From a bacterium (lineage in GTDB: Bacteria > Chlamydiota > Chlamydiia > Chlamydiales > FEN-1388): a DNA stretch of 13,261 bases. The stretch spans positions 1 through 13,261 of the forward strand of contig JAJZPP010000001.1 in assembly GCA_021811115.1 (NCBI GenBank), given 5' to 3'. This document shows positions 1 through 5,220 of the stretch, piece by piece (within the stretch, counting starts at the first letter, position 1; every line of letters begins with the position of its first letter). The position numbers and the translations under genes are program-made. Under the pieces are notes generated by a model. The model was not told the DNA's origin and made no database searches. It was given only the letters and a program-made list of their open reading frames with translations.

Positions 1-21
1 GGTGCCTCCAAATATGGACAA

Positions 22-507
22 TCATACTAGTACAACATCCCTTAAATCCCTTGAATAGATGGCATGTATTTTTTTGCAGATTAAACTTTGTATACTATGG
101 CTTACATAGGTATGTAGGCATGGTATGCAAAGTTTAATATGCGGAAAAAGACAAGACAGATATTCAAGGGATTTAAGGGATGTTGTACTAGAGTTATAGT
201 CGTCTATCGCATGATTGAAAGTAGGGATTAATTCTGGGAGGTTGCGAACGATGTCTGGGTTCTGCTCAATGAGTCTTTGGGCTATAGCTGCAACGTTGTG
301 GAGCGCATAATTACCGATGCCAAAAAATCGAGAGAGGAAGCAAAGGATTTTATCGCGAATTTCTAGATCTGCCGTATTGATTGGCCTAAGCGTCCCATTC
401 TCTCTTTTCAGCAAAGCTTTCCCTTGAGGGACCTTGCCAGATGGTTGGGTAATTCGTTGCTGGTACCATGTTGAAAGGGCGGAGAGCCCAGGATCGATCG
501 TTGACAT
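22..507 (-). CDS. Hypothetical protein, 3' end replaced by a palindromic insertion
   Basis: I do not recognise this protein of 161 residues. The ATG at 507 follows an SD-like GGCAGG. Residues 1-106 look like ordinary coding sequence: a polar N-terminus, then a helical part around DKILCFLSRFFGIGNYALH (residues 52-70) and IAQRLIEQNPDIV. From residue 107 the reading frame runs through the 159-bp palindrome described separately and stops just beyond it, so the last 55 residues are almost certainly not native. If the palindrome and one TA are removed, the frame joins ...DDYNSS to MIVHIWRH and stays open to the window edge at base 1. The original gene was therefore longer and probably continues outside the window. 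Function unknown; the present product is probably a truncated, non-native-ended protein. Confidence 0.6.
   Translation of the reverse strand: MSTIDPGLSALSTWYQQRITQPSGKVPQGKALLKRENGTLRPINTADLEIRDKILCFLSRFFGIGNYALHNVAAIAQRLIEQNPDIVRNLPELIPTFNHAIDDYNSSTTSLKSLEYLSCLFPHIKLCIPCLHTYVSHSIQSLICKKIHAIYSRDLRDVVLV
28..190. mobile_element. Palindromic MITE, IS630/mariner-type (TA target duplication)
   Basis: The arms 27-57 and 161-191 are perfect inverted repeats of 31 bases. The interior continues to pair (for example 78-98 with 120-140) with only scattered mismatches and G-T wobbles, down to a small loop near 109. The whole unit is thus a single hairpin of about 160 nt. Reading it as a TA-flanked element of 159 bp (30-188) with TA at 28-29 and 189-190, the restored target is CTAG, the preferred target known for IS630-family transposases. 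It has no coding capacity of its own, so any movement would depend on a transposase elsewhere. The boundaries and the family are inference; the palindrome is seen directly. Confidence 0.75.
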
Positions 508-528
508 TGGACCTGCCTTTTTTCCAAA

Positions 529-557
529 TCAATATGTAATAAAATATTGTTTGTCAA
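529..557 (-). promoter_or_regulatory. Possible sigma70-type promoter for the 507-start gene
   Basis: On the minus strand a perfect TTGACA -35 (552-557) is followed after 17 bases by TATTGA (529-534), a poor -10 match. The predicted start of transcription would lie about 15 bases before the ATG at 507. The rest of 508-669 (162 bases, AT-rich near 530-550) is the leader between this gene and rplU. I saw no convincing plus-strand promoter for rplU there. Confidence 0.35.
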
Positions 558-669
558 CAAAGTCGAAATAATCCTCTTCAAAAAAACGGTTCTCTTTGGT
601 AGGATGTTTCACAACCCTTGCGGCGAAGTGAGGGATAATGTCGTTGTCAGGGAGGTCTTTCCGGAAGTT

Positions 670-984
670 ATGTACGCGATTATCCGATCAGGTAGTAAGC
701 AATTTCGAGTGCGAAAAGGCGATGTCATTCACGTGGATTGTGTGGATGCACAGGTAGGGCAAGAGGTCAACCTTTCAGATGTGTTGTTGGTCTCTCGTGA
801 AGATGGGCAGATCCAACTGGGCACTCCAATCGTTGCTGGATGTGTTGTCAAGGCACAATACGTGGCCGATGTGAAAGGACCCAAGCTTACCGCCCTTAAG
901 TACAAGAAGAGAAAAAACGAGTATCGAAAGTTTGGCCATCGGCAAGGCTATGCCCAGCTGAAAATTGTCGATATTCAAGGGTAA
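670..984 (+). CDS. rplU: 50S ribosomal protein L21
   Basis: L21 binds 23S rRNA in the large ribosomal subunit. The protein is 104 residues, almost the length of E. coli L21 (103). It starts with the family's typical [14 protein letters not shown] and ends with the L21 signature [13 protein letters not shown] (residues 83-95). The reading frame is open upstream to a TTG at 547, but the extra 41 codons have no L21 counterpart, so the ATG at 670 is chosen by homology. The ribosome binding site is not ideal: GGAGG at 651-655 is 14 bases away and GGAAG at 663-667 is too close. It is followed after 14 bases by rpmA, the usual pairing, and is probably cotranscribed with it. Confidence 0.95.
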   Translation: MYAIIRSGSKQFRVRKGDVIHVDCVDAQVGQEVNLSDVLLVSREDGQIQLGTPIVAGCVVKAQYVADVKGPKLTALKYKKRKNEYRKFGHRQGYAQLKIVDIQG

Positions 985-998
985 AGGAGCTTTTTTTC

Positions 999-1256
999 AT
1001 GGCACATAAGAAAGGACAAGGCGCCTCGAAAAACGGTCGAGACTCCAATTCACAGCGTCTGGGTATAAAAGCTCATGAAGGCGAGTTTGTCACAGCAGGA
1101 AGCATTTTGGTTCGCCAGCGTGGGACAAAATGGCATCCAGGCCTTAACGTCAGACGGGCAACAGATGATACGCTCTTTACTGTTATTGATGGCTTCGTCT
1201 CATTTAAAAGATCAACAAAGACGATCGTTTCCGTCATGCCAATGATGGTTTCTTAA
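999..1256 (+). CDS. rpmA: 50S ribosomal protein L27
   Basis: L27 sits at the peptidyl-transferase centre, where its N-terminal tail reaches the tRNAs. The 85-residue protein begins [20 protein letters not shown] and contains the hallmark [15 protein letters not shown] (about residues 34-48), so it is complete. It begins directly at the conserved MAHKKG, with no cleaved N-terminal extension of the Firmicutes kind. An AAAGGAGC ribosome binding site (983-990) overlaps the rplU stop and lies at a good distance from the ATG. Downstream comes a short gap with a stable hairpin, then obg. The final residues (VSVMPMMVS) are slightly longer than usual. Confidence 0.95.
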   Translation: MAHKKGQGASKNGRDSNSQRLGIKAHEGEFVTAGSILVRQRGTKWHPGLNVRRATDDTLFTVIDGFVSFKRSTKTIVSVMPMMVS

Positions 1257-1268
1257 AGTCTTTCATTT

Positions 1269-1290
1269 AAGAGGGGGTGCGCTCCCTCTT
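1269..1290 (+). terminator. Stem-loop between rpmA and obg (terminator or attenuator)
   Basis: A 9-bp stem pairs 1269-1277 (AAGAGGGGG) with 1282-1290 (CTCCCTCTT), with one G-T pair, around the tetraloop TGCG. It is followed by TCTTCGGTATTTT, which is pyrimidine-rich but not a clean T run. It could partly terminate the ribosomal protein transcript, or modulate expression of obg, whose ATG (1304) lies only 13 bases beyond. The purine-rich arm is itself SD-like, so folding may also hide it. The structure is seen; its role is inference. Confidence 0.5.
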
Positions 1291-1303
1291 TCTTCGGTAT
1301 TTT

Positions 1304-2305
1304 ATGTTTATTGACCGTGCTGAAATTGAAGTGGTTGCTGGGAGTGGTGGAAATGGTGTTGTTTCCTGGCGTCGTGAAAAATACATCCCCAAAGGGGGTC
1401 CTGCAGGGGGCAATGGAGGCGCTGGCGGTTCGATAATCCTGCGCGTCGACCCCAATCTTCACGGATTGGAATGGTTTCGTCACGTCAGGAAAGTGCAGGC
1501 AGAAGGGGGAGCAAAAGGCTCTTCATCGTGCTGTAAAGGCAAAGACGGAGAGAATACTATTCTCAACATTCCTCCAGGAACGCTTGTACGGGATACGGAA
1601 ACAAAGCAGATCCTCTTCGATGGAACAACCTATTATGAAGAGTTCGTTCTCTGTTCCGGTGGAAGGGGTGGTTTGGGCAATGCCCATTTCCGAAGTTCCA
1701 CAAATAGAGCCCCGCACATCGCCACTCCTGGCGAAAAAGGGGAACACAAGCGCATAGAGCTCGAGTTGAAGTTGATTGGCGATGTCGGGTTTATTGGCTA
1801 CCCTAATGCTGGGAAATCCACGCTCCTCTCCCGTCTGGCCAATGTGGACGTACCGATTGGAGCTTATCCTTTCACAACGCTCCACCCCAATCTTGGGTTT
1901 CTAGATTGCCCTGGTGGACAGCGTATTCTCCTTACAGACATTCCTGGCATCATTGAGGGGGCACATCAGAATCGCGGTCTTGGACTTGAGTTTTTACGCC
2001 ACATCGAACGCACACGCATTCTCCTCTATGTTCTGGATGCTGCTGGAATAGATAATCGGGACCCTCTCTTTGACTACACTGTCCTGCAGGCGGAGCTGAA
2101 AGCGTACGATCCTACCCTCTTAGAAAGGCCCTCCTGTATTGTTCTCAACAAATGTGATCTTGAAGAGTCTAAAGAGCACATCGCCCTCTTTCGCAAAAGG
2201 GTGTCCCACCCGTATATTATCGAGGTATCGGCTGAAAAGGGGACCAACCTCGAGCTCCTAAAAGAAAGAATTGTCTTTCTTCTGGCACAGGAACGGGGAT
2301 CATAA
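1304..2305 (+). CDS. obgE: Obg-family GTPase (ribosome assembly)
   Basis: Obg is a GTP-binding protein that associates with the 50S subunit and acts in ribosome maturation. The 333-residue product has the glycine-rich Obg fold (about 1-158, with KGGPAGGNGGAGG at 30-42) and then the G domain: P-loop GYPNAGKS (165-172), TT switch (191-192), DIPG (212-215), NKCD (282-285) and SAEKG (309-313). It ends there and lacks the C-terminal domain that makes E. coli ObgE about 390 residues; a short Obg is what I recall from chlamydiae. A GTG at 1277 would add nine residues, but MFIDRAEIEV matches the family start, so 1304 is chosen. No clear SD precedes it. The stop abuts the next ATG (TAAATG), so the NifU-like gene is probably coupled. 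Confidence 0.95.
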   Translation: MFIDRAEIEVVAGSGGNGVVSWRREKYIPKGGPAGGNGGAGGSIILRVDPNLHGLEWFRHVRKVQAEGGAKGSSSCCKGKDGENTILNIPPGTLVRDTETKQILFDGTTYYEEFVLCSGGRGGLGNAHFRSSTNRAPHIATPGEKGEHKRIELELKLIGDVGFIGYPNAGKSTLLSRLANVDVPIGAYPFTTLHPNLGFLDCPGGQRILLTDIPGIIEGAHQNRGLGLEFLRHIERTRILLYVLDAAGIDNRDPLFDYTVLQAELKAYDPTLLERPSCIVLNKCDLEESKEHIALFRKRVSHPYIIEVSAEKGTNLELLKERIVFLLAQERGS

Positions 2306-2560
2306 ATGGAAGAGGCGTGGGAATCGCTGACGAAAGAAGAGAAGCTTGCGCGCATTCGAGCCTCAGTTGAGGCGGAAGTGGCACCATTTTTGGCTCGAGA
2401 TGGTGGCGGGCTATCTATTGTCGACCTTGATGGATGCATGGTGAAGATTGCGTATGAGGGAGCGTGTGCCGGATGCCCCATGGCACTCTCTGGAACCCTT
2501 TCATTTATCCAACACATCATCACGACAAAAGTTCATCCGTCCCTTCGCGTTTGTGTATAG
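2306..2560 (+). CDS. NifU-like (Nfu domain) Fe-S cluster scaffold
   Basis: This 84-residue protein is essentially a single NifU C-terminal (Nfu) domain. It reads like the family consensus: a helix with IRASVEAEVAPFLARDGG (17-34), a strand around LSIVDLDGCMVKIAY, the cluster-binding CxxC as GACAGCPM (Cys54 and Cys57), and a closing helix TLSFIQHII. Such domains hold a labile 4Fe-4S cluster for transfer to apoproteins in the cytoplasm. The ATG at 2306 follows the obg stop with no gap, with the purine-rich GGAACGGGG just upstream as ribosome binding site. Only the Nfu domain is present, with no IscU-like or A-type domain, as in other small stand-alone Nfu proteins. rodA begins 19 bases after the stop. 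Confidence 0.85.
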   Translation: MEEAWESLTKEEKLARIRASVEAEVAPFLARDGGGLSIVDLDGCMVKIAYEGACAGCPMALSGTLSFIQHIITTKVHPSLRVCV

Positions 2561-2579
2561 CAATGAATGGTAAACGTCC

Positions 2580-3716
2580 ATGTGGTCTGCTCGTTACCTC
2601 TTCCGAGTTGATTTTCGTCTTGTTCTCATGCTGCTCGTCATTCAGTGCTGCGGCCTTATTACCATTGCATCGTATCCTCAAGACCTGATGCTGAGTACTG
2701 GGTCGACTTCCTTTTTTACCCCCCAGGTAAAGGTCCAGATCCAATGGATGCTCATAGGCTGGGGATGTTTTTTTTTCATGGCGTGTACCGATTACAACAA
2801 GCTACGGGAGTGGGCCTGGATCATATATGCTATCAGCTTTATTGCCCTCATTGGCCTCTTCTTCACCGATCCTATCGCTCGCGTCCAGCGGTGGTATCGC
2901 CTTCCCCTCATTGGGAGCAGTATTCAGCCGGCAGAGTGTGCGAAATTGGCCGTTGTCATAGCGCTGAGCTGGTATTTGGAGCGAAGAGCGACTCAGGGAG
3001 ACCGCTTTCTGACCTTATGTGGAGCCGGCCTCATTGCGCTCATTCCCTTCTTTTTGATTCTCAAACAGCCTGATCTTGGAACAGCCACCATTCTCTACCC
3101 AATGACGCTCGTCATCCTCTATTTTGGTGGGGTCAGAGCACGGTGGATCCAGCTGTTATGTATTCCAGGCATTGTGGTTGTCTCGGTCGTGGCTCTCACT
3201 TTTTCGGGGCTTGTGCCCCATGAGACAATACGGGCCAAACTTTCTGGAGTCCTCAAGGAGTATCAGAGCCAGCGACTCAACCCGGACACTCACCACCAAA
3301 AAGCGGCGCAGACAGCCATAGCGATTGGTGGGGTGACTGGAACTGGCTGGAAGCAGGGGGATTACTGGAGAGGAGGCTCGCTTCCAGCTCCCTACACAGA
3401 TTCGATTTTTGCTGCTTTTGGGGAAGAATTTGGATTTGTGGGCTTGCTTTTTCTCCTGTCGATTTACTACGCTCTGGTTTTTTGCATCTTCCAGGCGGCA
3501 GCCGCCGCGAAGGATACGTTTGGACGGCTGATTGCGGCTGGTATTGCTGTGTACGTGGCGGTGCATGTGCTTGTCAACGTAGGGATGATGTCGGGATGTT
3601 TTCCGATTACAGGGGTTCCGCTTGTGCTCATGAGCTATGGCGGATCTTCGCTTGCAGCAACGATGACCGCTCTAGGCATTACTCAGAGCGTCTATAGCCG
3701 GAGGTTCATGTTTTGA
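2580..3716 (+). CDS. rodA: SEDS peptidoglycan glycosyltransferase RodA
   Basis: SEDS-family proteins polymerise glycan strands from lipid II in the inner membrane together with a class B penicillin-binding protein. The 378-residue product has about ten hydrophobic segments and the family motifs in order: QPAECAKL (116-123), KQPDLGTA (162-169), QRLNP (231-235), GGVTGTGWKQG (250-260), PAPYTDSIF with the probable catalytic Asp274, EEFGFVG (282-288), and GVPLVLMSYGGSS (345-357). The length, and GTGWKQG rather than the FtsW form, favour RodA over FtsW. ATG 2580 is the first start after an in-frame stop at 2571; no strong SD is seen. In chlamydiae this machinery would serve the transient division-ring peptidoglycan (established for the phylum, inferred here). 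Confidence 0.9.
   Translation: MWSARYLFRVDFRLVLMLLVIQCCGLITIASYPQDLMLSTGSTSFFTPQVKVQIQWMLIGWGCFFFMACTDYNKLREWAWIIYAISFIALIGLFFTDPIARVQRWYRLPLIGSSIQPAECAKLAVVIALSWYLERRATQGDRFLTLCGAGLIALIPFFLILKQPDLGTATILYPMTLVILYFGGVRARWIQLLCIPGIVVVSVVALTFSGLVPHETIRAKLSGVLKEYQSQRLNPDTHHQKAAQTAIAIGGVTGTGWKQGDYWRGGSLPAPYTDSIFAAFGEEFGFVGLLFLLSIYYALVFCIFQAAAAAKDTFGRLIAAGIAVYVAVHVLVNVGMMSGCFPITGVPLVLMSYGGSSLAATMTALGITQSVYSRRFMF
3700..3715 (+). promoter_or_regulatory. Ribosome binding site that decides a TTG start
   Basis: GGAGG at 3700-3704 lies 8 bases before TTG at 3713-3715, which overlaps the rodA stop (TTGA). The only nearby ATG (3708) is 3 bases from the SD and reads ATG TTT TGA, so it cannot start a gene. 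This supports TTG initiation by translational coupling to rodA. Confidence 0.7.
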
Positions 3717-4144
3717 CACACCACTTTCTGTTTCATGAAGGCCAATGGGTTGGCTCAGGAGAGGTTGAGGTTCCTCTTTCTTCCGAATCGATCCAGTTTC
3801 AGACCAAATGGACCGTTTCTCCGCTCGATGAGCAACGGTTTCGGGCTATCCAGCACGTAGAGATCATAGGCCAAGAGTCTATGGTAAATACATTTACTAT
3901 CACCAAAAAACTTGAAGGGGAATTCCATGTTTTTTTGGAAAATGAATCCCTCGGAGTCTTTTCTGGTGATGGGGTCAGCGACGAGAACCAGCTGGCCTGG
4001 GAGTTTGCCCATTATGGATCCTTAGAAGGCATGGAAGTGTACGAGCGCACCAAGGAGGACGCCTACTCCTTCAGGGGAGAGTACCTCGCCTCCAATGGGG
4101 ATACGACCACGATACGTGGCTCCATGGTGAAGATGACGGTATGA
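3713..4144 (+). CDS. Conserved-looking hypothetical protein, predicted beta-rich
   Basis: I do not assign a function to this 143-residue protein. It has no signal peptide or membrane segment and alternates short polar and hydrophobic stretches, with several turn-like steps (FHEGQWVGSGEV, GVFSGDGVSDENQ, ASNGDTTTIRGSM). This would suit a small antiparallel beta-barrel of lipocalin or nitrobindin type, but that is only a shape guess. The TTG start overlaps the rodA stop by four bases and has a strong SD; the next in-frame ATG is at residue 57, too late. The coupling to rodA suggests co-expression with it. The gene ends 62 bases before the SemiSWEET gene, which has its own promoter. Confidence 0.7.
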   Translation: MTHHFLFHEGQWVGSGEVEVPLSSESIQFQTKWTVSPLDEQRFRAIQHVEIIGQESMVNTFTITKKLEGEFHVFLENESLGVFSGDGVSDENQLAWEFAHYGSLEGMEVYERTKEDAYSFRGEYLASNGDTTTIRGSMVKMTV

Positions 4145-4152
4145 GCAAAATC

Positions 4153-4181
4153 TAGACAATGAAGCTGTAAGATTGCATAAT
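4153..4181 (+). promoter_or_regulatory. Sigma70-type promoter for the SemiSWEET gene
   Basis: TAGACA (4153-4158) and CATAAT (4176-4181) each match five of six consensus bases and are separated by exactly 17 bases. Transcription would begin near 4188, about 20 bases before the ATG at 4207, leaving room for the AGGAGA ribosome binding site at about 4197-4202. Confidence 0.6.
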
Positions 4182-4206
4182 AGGTGCTCAACTAATAGGA
4201 GATACT

Positions 4207-4503
4207 ATGGAAAAATCTCTTGAAGCTCTGAGCATGAAAGCCAAAGCGTTGGCGTATTATGAAAAATACATGCTCCTCATGGGCATTTTGGGTCAGATGC
4301 TGTTTTACATCCAAGGATTTAAAATATTAATGACTGAATCTGCGGCTGGAGTCTCCCTCGGAGCTTTTTATATCGGGCTTGTCTCTTCGAGCAGCTGGTT
4401 ACTCTACGGGTTCTTACTTAATAACCGGCCTCTTGTTCTGTCAAATTTAGTAGGCGTTTTGGGTGCTGTATTCGTCATTGTTGGAATTGTTGTTTACAGT
4501 TAA
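4207..4503 (+). CDS. SemiSWEET / MtN3-family small sugar transporter
   Basis: The 98-residue protein has three hydrophobic segments (about 21-40, 50-71, 75-97), the half-transporter layout of bacterial SemiSWEETs, which dimerise to carry sugars across the inner membrane. Family-like sequence includes GFKILMTESAAGVSLGAF (37-54), SSSWLLYGFLLNNRP (61-75) and VLSNLVGVLG (77-86). Trp64 and Asn80 fall where the substrate-pocket Trp and Asn of the family lie. The proline of the PQ-type motif usual in the first helix is not present (FYIQGFK). A good SD (AGGAGA) precedes the ATG, and a near-consensus promoter suggests its own transcript. In an intracellular bacterium it may take up host sugars; the substrate is not visible from sequence. 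Confidence 0.8.
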   Translation: MEKSLEALSMKAKALAYYEKYMLLMGILGQMLFYIQGFKILMTESAAGVSLGAFYIGLVSSSSWLLYGFLLNNRPLVLSNLVGVLGAVFVIVGIVVYS

Positions 4504-4519
4504 CCTCTTAAAGAACTGC

Positions 4520-4548
4520 TTGGGATGAATTGAATTTTCTGCAATAAT
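4520..4548 (+). promoter_or_regulatory. Possible promoter for the GNAT-like gene, framed by an inverted repeat
   Basis: TTGGGA (4520-4525) and AATAAT (4543-4548, five of six bases) are 17 bases apart, placing a start near 4555, some 27 bases before the ATG at 4582. An 8-base inverted repeat (TAAAGAAC at 4509-4516, GTTCTTTA at 4551-4558) brackets the whole promoter and may be a regulatory site. Confidence 0.45.
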
Positions 4549-4581
4549 ACGTTCTTTAGTCTCTCTAAAAAATTGGTATTA

Positions 4582-5112
4582 ATGATAAATCTTCGAAATC
4601 AAATGCTAGAAACAAGTGTTCAATATATACAATCACGATTCATTGATGGCTCGTGGAAAAAATCTCTTGCGGCTGGCAGATTCACTTCTTGGGAATCGCA
4701 TCTTGTATTACTAGAACTTATGACGATGCGCAGTGTCGATAGGACTGCCCATTTCGGGAAGGTTCATGGCATCGCGCTGGTCTCATTGAGGGATAGGAAG
4801 CAGCAGGTGTATCAAATTGCTACCAATCCTGAGAATCTGGTGGTGCATGGAGGTGAAAAGGGGGTTGTGAGAGGGGCAGGATCGGCTCTTATCCGTCACG
4901 TCTGTCACGAAATCATTGTCAACGAAAGATGTACGACCAAGCTGTTGAAGTTGCGAGCCGTGCAGTCAGCGCTCTCTTTTTATAAAGGGTTTGAAAGTTT
5001 CTACAAAACACTATCTCCAAAGGGAAAGCCACGATTTGCCACCATTATGCAGGCACTAAAAGCGTGTGGGTTTGAAATTGAATTCCATCAGGTCCATCTA
5101 AAATCCGCATGA
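4582..5112 (+). CDS. GNAT-like acetyltransferase
   Basis: The 176-residue protein shows the order of elements of a GNAT N-acetyltransferase. There is a central strand pair (GIALVSLRDRKQQVYQIATNP, 63-83). The acetyl-CoA loop RGAGSALI (97-104) fits R/Q-x-x-G-x-G/A. Strand 5 is followed by a helix, as LKLRAVQSALSFYKGFESF (122-140), the usual LxAxxSAxxFYxxxGF block. The substrate cannot be told; these enzymes modify amines, antibiotics, peptides or tRNA-linked groups. Beyond the fold, residues 149-170 (RFATIMQALKACGFEIEF) recall the end of HigA-type antitoxins. The start is uncertain: TTG at 4573 is also in frame, and neither has a clear SD. The neighbours are unrelated in function. Confidence 0.55.
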   Translation: MINLRNQMLETSVQYIQSRFIDGSWKKSLAAGRFTSWESHLVLLELMTMRSVDRTAHFGKVHGIALVSLRDRKQQVYQIATNPENLVVHGGEKGVVRGAGSALIRHVCHEIIVNERCTTKLLKLRAVQSALSFYKGFESFYKTLSPKGKPRFATIMQALKACGFEIEFHQVHLKSA

Positions 5113-5132
5113 ATCTGAGAGCCATGACATGA

Positions 5133-5207
5133 TCACCTTACAAGGACATCCATAATCTCTTTTACTGGCTTGCCTTTCCACTTCGCTAGATACGACTCCT
5201 CGGTCAT
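5133..5207 (-). other. Possible small ORF or gene remnant (24 codons)
   Basis: In the 108-base gap after the GNAT-like gene, the minus strand has a complete short frame from ATG (5207) to TGA (5133). It encodes a hydrophilic, plausible peptide, MTEESYLAKWKGKPVKEIM plus five residues. It begins 13 bases after the stop of the collagen-like gene, without a clear ribosome binding site. The composition looks protein-like rather than random, so it may be a small gene or the relic of a larger one. A perfect 12-base palindrome (5201-5212) covers its start codon, and an 8-base inverted repeat (5153-5160 with 5216-5223) spans most of it. Confidence 0.25.
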
Positions 5208-5220
5208 GACCGTTTAGAGA

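Noticed and set aside
27-191. An intrinsic terminator or structural RNA gene
   Set aside because: The stem is far too long and symmetrical for a terminator, has no terminal T run, lies inside a coding frame, and the TA/CTAG edges fit an insertion better.
547-669. A 41-codon N-terminal extension of L21
   Set aside because: The frame is open by chance from a TTG; the family start [12 protein letters not shown] lies at 670 and the upstream residues have no L21 character.
1277-1303. A GTG start for Obg nine codons upstream
   Set aside because: It lies inside the hairpin stem and the family begins at MFIDRAEIEV; a weak alternative only.
5201-5212. Terminator hairpin for the collagen-like gene
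   Set aside because: The sequence is a perfect 12-base palindrome with no loop and no following T run, so it cannot form a normal terminator.
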